This document shows positions 43,199 through 46,743 of a stretch of DNA of 46,743 bases, piece by piece. The position numbers and the translations under genes are program-made. Source of the DNA: Tepidimonas thermarum (GTDB lineage Bacteria; Pseudomonadota; Gammaproteobacteria; Burkholderiales; Burkholderiaceae_C); assembly GCF_007556705.1 (NCBI RefSeq), contig NZ_VJOL01000017.1, positions 1 to 46,743 on the forward strand. Direction: 5' to 3'. Positions within the stretch are counted from its first letter, which is position 1; each line of letters begins with the position of its first letter. The notes beneath the pieces were generated by a model, which was given only the letters and a program-made list of their open reading frames with translations, did no database searches and was not told the origin of the DNA.

Positions 43199-43998
43199 GC
43201 GGTGCCTTCCTCGGTGGCAAGGGGGTTGGGGGTCGCGCGCGTGGGCAGGTGCAGGCCACACTCGCGGGTGTCGTCCTGCTCCCACCACCAGCGGCCCGCG
43301 CGGAAGTCCTCGCCCACAGCGATGGGGCGGGTGCACGGGGCGCAGCCGATGCTGGGCATGAAGGCGTCGTGCAGCGGGTGGTAGGGCACGCCGTGGCGCG
43401 CGATGTAATGCCACACGTCCGCCCACGACCAGTCGGCCAGCGGGTTGAACTTGGTGCGGCCCTGGGCATCGGCCTCTTGCCACGGCACCTCGGCACGGTG
43501 CGCCGATTGCTCGCGCCGCAGGCCGGTGATCCAGGCGCTGCGGCCCACCAGCAGGCGCTGCAGCGGGGCCAGCTTGCGCAGCGCGCAGCAGGCGTGGCGC
43601 AGGTCGCGGCTGCGGTACATCGCGTCCGGCCCGTGCTCGCGCACGAAGGCCTCCACCGCCGCAGCGTCGGGCTGCCAGACCTCCACCGCCACGCCGTAGT
43701 GGGCCTGCACGCGCTCGATCAGCGCCAGCGTTTCGGCGTGCAGCCGCCCGGTGTCGAGCGTGGCGATGGCGATGGGCAGCCGGTGGCGCACGATCAGATC
43801 GGTCAGCACCATGTCCTCGGCGCCCAGGCTGGTGGCTTGCACGATGCGCCCCGGGTGGGTGGCCGCCGCGTCGCGCAGGCGTTGCAGCGTGGCCGCCACA
43901 CGCGCCGCGTGGCCAGGCGTTTCGCGCGCGTAGAGCGCGATCGCGCGGCCCGGCTGGGGCGGGGGGATGTCGATCGACAGGGACATGACGTCAGCCAT
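43195..43998 (-). CDS. cysH: Assimilatory adenylyl-sulfate (APS) reductase CysH
   Basis: CysH reduces APS to sulfite with thioredoxin electrons. The 267-residue product has the four Fe-S cysteines in the CC...CxxC pattern (Cys137-Cys138 in RHACCALRK, Cys219 and Cys222 in GCAPCTRPI) and the catalytic Cys247 in RECGLH. This cluster marks an APS reductase rather than a PAPS reductase, and agrees with the lack of an APS kinase gene. Other motifs are TSLGAEDMVLTDL, LDTGRLHAET and ITGLRREQSAHRAE. The start overlaps the end of the DUF934 gene by 8 bases; the frame extension upstream is not coding. Confidence 0.96.
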   Translation of the reverse strand: MADVMSLSIDIPPPQPGRAIALYARETPGHAARVAATLQRLRDAAATHPGRIVQATSLGAEDMVLTDLIVRHRLPIAIATLDTGRLHAETLALIERVQAHYGVAVEVWQPDAAAVEAFVREHGPDAMYRSRDLRHACCALRKLAPLQRLLVGRSAWITGLRREQSAHRAEVPWQEADAQGRTKFNPLADWSWADVWHYIARHGVPYHPLHDAFMPSIGCAPCTRPIAVGEDFRAGRWWWEQDDTRECGLHLPTRATPNPLATEEGTA

Positions 43999-44476
43999 GG
44001 GGGGTCTCCGTTGCGGTGGGGGCGGTGCGCACATCGGGCTGGTAGTGGCCGTCGAAGGCGCGCAGCGCGCGTTGCGCGACGGCCACCGATTCGCCCGCGC
44101 GCAGCTGCGCGCCGTCGAAGCCGCAGCGCCACAGCAGCGGCGCCATGTCGGCGATGACGTCGCCAACCGCGCGCAGCTGGCCGCGCCAGCGCCAGCGCCC
44201 GCGCAGCAGCCGGGCCTGGCTGTAGGCACGGCCGTCGGTCCAGCGCGGGAACTGCAAGGCGATCAGGTCCAGCCGGTGCAGATCGGGCGCCAGTTCGGCG
44301 ATGTCGATGTCGTTGGGCCAGACCACGCCCACGGGGACTTCCGCCGGCCAGCGCGTGCGCAGCGCGCGCCACTGGTCGTGGCGCAGCAGCAGGCCAGGTG
44401 CTGGGTGCGGCACCGGTTCGTCCGGCGCGGGCCGCCAGCCATCGGTGCGGGGATCGATGAAGTGCAGCGTCGTCAT
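43991..44476 (-). CDS. DUF934 family protein of the sulfate-reduction operon
   Basis: The 161-residue product shows GVVWPNDIDIAELAPDLHRL, ALQFPRWTDGRAYSQARLLR, RWRGQLRAVGDVIADMAPLL and RAFDGHYQPDV, the pattern of DUF934, a family found next to sulfite reductase genes in proteobacteria. Its biochemical role is not established; it is often called an oxidoreductase or associated with sulfite reduction. It lies 11 bp after cysI and overlaps the start of cysH. No redox-cofactor motif is visible. Confidence 0.92.
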   Translation of the reverse strand: MTTLHFIDPRTDGWRPAPDEPVPHPAPGLLLRHDQWRALRTRWPAEVPVGVVWPNDIDIAELAPDLHRLDLIALQFPRWTDGRAYSQARLLRGRWRWRGQLRAVGDVIADMAPLLWRCGFDGAQLRAGESVAVAQRALRAFDGHYQPDVRTAPTATETPHG

Positions 44477-44487
44477 GGGGGGCTCGC

Positions 44488-46227
44488 TCAAACGGTGGTG
44501 GCGGTGGTTTGGCGCACGGCGTCGGTGGCGGCGCGAAACGGCTCCAGCCCCAGGCGTGCGAGCGTGTCCAAAAAGCGCTCGCCCGGTGCGCGCTGCTCCA
44601 GGTAGGTGGCCAGCACCGCGTCGATGGCGTCGACGATCTCGTCCGCGGCAAAGGCGGGGCCGACCACGCGGCCGGCGCGCGCCGACCCATGGCGCGTTTG
44701 GCCGTCCGAGCCACCCAGCGTGAGCTGGTACCACTCGCTGCCATCCTTGTCCACGCCCAAAATGCCGATGTGCCCGCTGTGGTGGTGGCCGCACGAGTTC
44801 ATGCAGCCGCTCATGTGCAGCGCCAGCTCGCCGATGGCTTCCAGCTCGTGCGGGTCCTGGTAGCGCTCCAGCACCGCGGCGGCAATCGGCAGCGTGCGTG
44901 CGTTGGCCAGTGCGCACAGGTCGCCGCCCGGGCAGGCGATCAGGTCGGTCAGCAGCCCGTGGTTGGCGGCGCCAAAGCCGGCCGCTTGTGCTGCCTGCCA
45001 CAGCGCGGGCAGGTCCGCCTCGCGCACCCAGGGCAGCAGCAGGTTTTGCTCGTGGGTCACGCGCGCCTCACCGGCGCTGTAGCGCTGCGCCAGCTCGGCG
45101 GCGGCGTCGAGCTGCTCGGCCGTGGCGTTGCCCGGTGGCAGGCCGGCGCGTTTGAGCGAGAGCGTGACCGCGCACAGACCGGGGATGCGGTGCGGCAGCA
45201 CCTGCCGCGCGCGCCAGCGGTGGTAGGCGGCCGGCAGCGCGCCATCGGCGGGCGCGGCCGGTGCGGCGTTGGCGGCGGCGGACGGTATGGCGCTCGGTGG
45301 CGGCGCAAAGTGGGCCTGCACCGCGGCCAGGGCCGCATCGCTCAGGCGCAGCGCCGCACCCAGCGCGTCGTCGTCGCGCAGGGCTTGGTATTCGGCCTCC
45401 ACCGCGTCCACGAAGCGCTGGCCCTCGGCCTTGACCAGGATTTTCAAGCGCGCTTTGTAGAGGTTGTCGCGCCGCCCGTACTGGTTGTAGACGCGCAGGA
45501 TCGCCTCCAGGTAGAGCAGGATCTCCTGCCACGGCACGAAGGCGCGCAGCTCGGGCGCGATCAACGGGGTGCGCCCCATGCCGCCACCGGCACGCACGCG
45601 AAAGCCCACCGCGCCCTGGGCGTCGCGGTGCACGTGCAAGCCGATGTCGTGCCAGGCGATGGCGGCGCGGTCATCGGCCGCGCCCGTGACCGCAATCTTG
45701 AACTTGCGCGGCAAAAAGGCGAACTCCGGGTGCAGCGTGCTCCACTGCCGCAGCAGCTCGCAGTAGGGGCGGGGGTCCACCGCCTCGTCCGGGGCGATGC
45801 CGGCCAGCGCATCGGTGGTGATGTTGCGGATGCAGTTGCCGCTGGTCTGGATGCCGTGCAAGTCGGCCTCGGCGAGCACGTCCATCACGTCGGCCGCGCG
45901 CGCCAGCGGGATCCAGTTGAACTGAATGTTTTGCCGCGTGGTGAAGTGGCCATAGCCGCCCTGACCGGCAAACGGGCCTTCGCGGACGCGGTCGAACTCG
46001 CGTGCCACGCGCGCCAGCGTGCGCAGTTGGTGGCTGCTGAGCTCGCCATACGGGATGGCCACGCGCAGCATGGGCGCGTGGCGCTGCACATACCAGCCGT
46101 TTTGCAGCCGCAGAGGCTTGAAGTCGTCGGCGCTGAGCTCGCCGCGCAGGTGGCGTTGCAGCTGATCGCGAAACTGTGCGGCGCGCTGGCGAAGGAAGCG
46201 GCGGTCGAAGTCGGAGTACCGGTACAT
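44488..46227 (-). CDS. cysI: Sulfite reductase hemoprotein (nitrite/sulfite reductase family), CysI
   Basis: CysI reduces sulfite to sulfide in six-electron steps on a siroheme-[4Fe-4S] centre. The 579-residue product has two ferredoxin-like halves, with GHFTTRQNIQFNWI and SGNCIRNITTD in the first. The cluster cysteines are Cys432 and Cys438 (ACPGGDLCAL) and Cys475 and Cys479 (SGCMNSCGHHHSG), in the CX5C and CX3C spacing. A low-complexity Ala/Pro linker at about 308-330 joins the halves. No CysJ flavoprotein is present; electrons may come from ferredoxin. It is preceded by an AT-rich control region. Confidence 0.95.
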   Translation of the reverse strand: MYRYSDFDRRFLRQRAAQFRDQLQRHLRGELSADDFKPLRLQNGWYVQRHAPMLRVAIPYGELSSHQLRTLARVAREFDRVREGPFAGQGGYGHFTTRQNIQFNWIPLARAADVMDVLAEADLHGIQTSGNCIRNITTDALAGIAPDEAVDPRPYCELLRQWSTLHPEFAFLPRKFKIAVTGAADDRAAIAWHDIGLHVHRDAQGAVGFRVRAGGGMGRTPLIAPELRAFVPWQEILLYLEAILRVYNQYGRRDNLYKARLKILVKAEGQRFVDAVEAEYQALRDDDALGAALRLSDAALAAVQAHFAPPPSAIPSAAANAAPAAPADGALPAAYHRWRARQVLPHRIPGLCAVTLSLKRAGLPPGNATAEQLDAAAELAQRYSAGEARVTHEQNLLLPWVREADLPALWQAAQAAGFGAANHGLLTDLIACPGGDLCALANARTLPIAAAVLERYQDPHELEAIGELALHMSGCMNSCGHHHSGHIGILGVDKDGSEWYQLTLGGSDGQTRHGSARAGRVVGPAFAADEIVDAIDAVLATYLEQRAPGERFLDTLARLGLEPFRAATDAVRQTTATTV

Positions 46228-46268
46228 CGCGTGGCATCAAGTCATCGATGCCCGCGATTCTCTGTTTT

Positions 46269-46312
46269 GGTTATGAAAAAACAAACGAAAAGATTGTTTG
46301 ATATCTATAACC
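46269..46312. promoter_or_regulatory. AT-rich inverted-repeat region upstream of cysI, candidate CysB site
   Basis: GGTTAT at 46269-46274 mirrors ATAACC at 46307-46312, and inside them CAAAC at 46282-46286 mirrors GTTTG at 46296-46300. The region lies 40-85 bp before the cysI start, in one of the most AT-rich spots of the window, and its far end overlaps the cbiX stop. LysR-type CysB or Cbl sites upstream of cys operons have this kind of ATAAC-rich look; direct binding is inferred. Confidence 0.45.
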
Positions 46313-46736
46313 GGACGTCATATTCAGCGTCGGCGGCGTCGAGGGCGATGGCGGCGATCGCCGCCACCAGCCGTGCATCCTCCCCAATCGTTGGGGCCAG
46401 GGTCCAGCGCACCCCGGGGTGCTGTGCGCGCAGGCGCTCCAGCAGCACGGGCAGGTCCTTGCGCACATGGCCGCCCACGCCCAAAAACAACGGCAGCACG
46501 GTGACGTGGCGGCAGCCGGCCTGCGCCAGGGCGGCACCGGCGCTGGGTAGGTCGGGGGCCATGAATTCCAGGTAGGCCAGCGCCACCGCCAGCCCCGGGC
46601 GCGCGGCGCGCACGGCGGCGGCCACGCGCTCGAACGGCGCGGCCCAGGCCGCATCGCGTGCGCCATGGGCCAACAAAATCAGTCCGGCCGTCCTTCCCGC
46701 GGCGCCGCACCACCCGCGTGGGCTTGGTCGGTGCAA
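46305..46736 (-). CDS. cbiX: CbiX/SirB family sirohydrochlorin chelatase (start uncertain, at window edge)
   Basis: The 143-residue product is a small, single-domain chelatase. Signatures are LILLAHGARDAAWAAPFERV with the active-site His, LAVALAYLEFMAPDLPSAGA and VTVLPLFLGVGGHVRKDLPV with the second active-site His. It inserts iron into sirohydrochlorin to make siroheme, or cobalt for B12; the cys operon context favours siroheme. The frame stays open to the window edge; the TTG at 46736 is the only initiator seen, so the true start may lie outside the window. The first 15-20 residues shown may not be translated. It precedes cysI by 77 bp on the same strand. Confidence 0.8.
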   Translation of the reverse strand: MHRPSPRGWCGAAGRTAGLILLAHGARDAAWAAPFERVAAAVRAARPGLAVALAYLEFMAPDLPSAGAALAQAGCRHVTVLPLFLGVGGHVRKDLPVLLERLRAQHPGVRWTLAPTIGEDARLVAAIAAIALDAADAEYDVRL

Positions 46737-46743
46737 CCGACAC

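Noticed and set aside
46324-46743. Alternative frame at the right edge starting MSVAPTK
   Set aside because: It lies over the CbiX domain in another frame and has no homology; only its first residues could matter if the sequence has a frameshift at the cbiX start.

Overview
This window is about 47 kb of very GC-rich DNA. It is tightly packed with single-copy metabolic and housekeeping genes and has almost no non-coding sequence; the longest gap is about 260 bp. Several gene orders point to a betaproteobacterium of the order Burkholderiales, most likely family Comamonadaceae: rsmI/yraN/diaA/dolP, pilT-pilU next to yggS, glmU near glmS, glpD-ugpBAECQ-glpR-glpK, and a cys operon with a DUF934 gene and a 4Fe-4S CysH. 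The GC content and compactness would fit a small-genome thermophilic genus such as Tepidimonas, but that is a guess. I saw no rRNA, tRNA, CRISPR array, insertion sequence or prophage gene.

Layout: (1) 1-3.1 kb: a possible acyl-CoA synthetase start, a shortened DUF502 membrane protein and rsmI on the minus strand, then yraN, a DiaA-like SIS protein and a DolP-like lipoprotein on the plus strand. (2) 3.2-7.1 kb: a beta-hydroxyacid dehydrogenase, pilU and pilT, head to head with yggS. (3) 7.1-19.3 kb: an amino-acid block. It holds putA with a divergent Lrp regulator, an ornithine cyclodeaminase with its own divergent Lrp regulator, and a minus-strand operon of a GlcD-type oxidase, a soluble PAS histidine kinase, a pyrroline-2-carboxylate reductase-like enzyme and RidA. 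An hsp20 gene with a good sigma-32 promoter and a GcvA-like LysR regulator follow. (4) 19.3-26.4 kb: purU, a ketopantoate reductase-like gene, glmU, an SH3-domain exported protein, a third Lrp-type regulator divergent from glmS, and an exported rhodanese. (5) 26.5-30.2 kb: zur divergent from an orphan zinc-binding protein gene, then selD and mnmH facing each other from a common start region. (6) 30.3-39.3 kb: glycerol and glycerol-3-phosphate metabolism: ugpQ, ugpC, ugpE, ugpA, ugpB and glpD on the minus strand, glpR and a broken glpK on the plus strand. (7) 39.4-46.7 kb: a TauE/SafE permease and the assimilatory sulfate-reduction operon cbiX-cysI-DUF934-cysH-cysD-cysN-cobA, read on the minus strand.

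How the parts work together: ornithine cyclodeaminase makes proline from ornithine and PutA oxidises proline to glutamate. RidA and the pyrroline-2-carboxylate reductase-like enzyme can deal with imine intermediates. GlmS and GlmU are two of the three steps to UDP-GlcNAc. UgpBAEC imports glycerol-3-phosphate or its diesters, UgpQ hydrolyses the diesters and GlpD oxidises the product. CysDN activates sulfate, CysH reduces APS to sulfite, CysI reduces sulfite to sulfide, and CobA plus CbiX supply two of the siroheme steps CysI needs. SelD makes selenophosphate for MnmH.

The most notable anomalies are two genes that look internally deleted (glpK with a frameshift; the DUF502 gene apparently in frame), an orphan zinc-binding protein gene beside zur, a soluble histidine kinase inside a metabolic operon, and three separate Lrp-type regulators, each at an AT-rich divergent control region. 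I did not find a convincing unknown defence system or mobile system.
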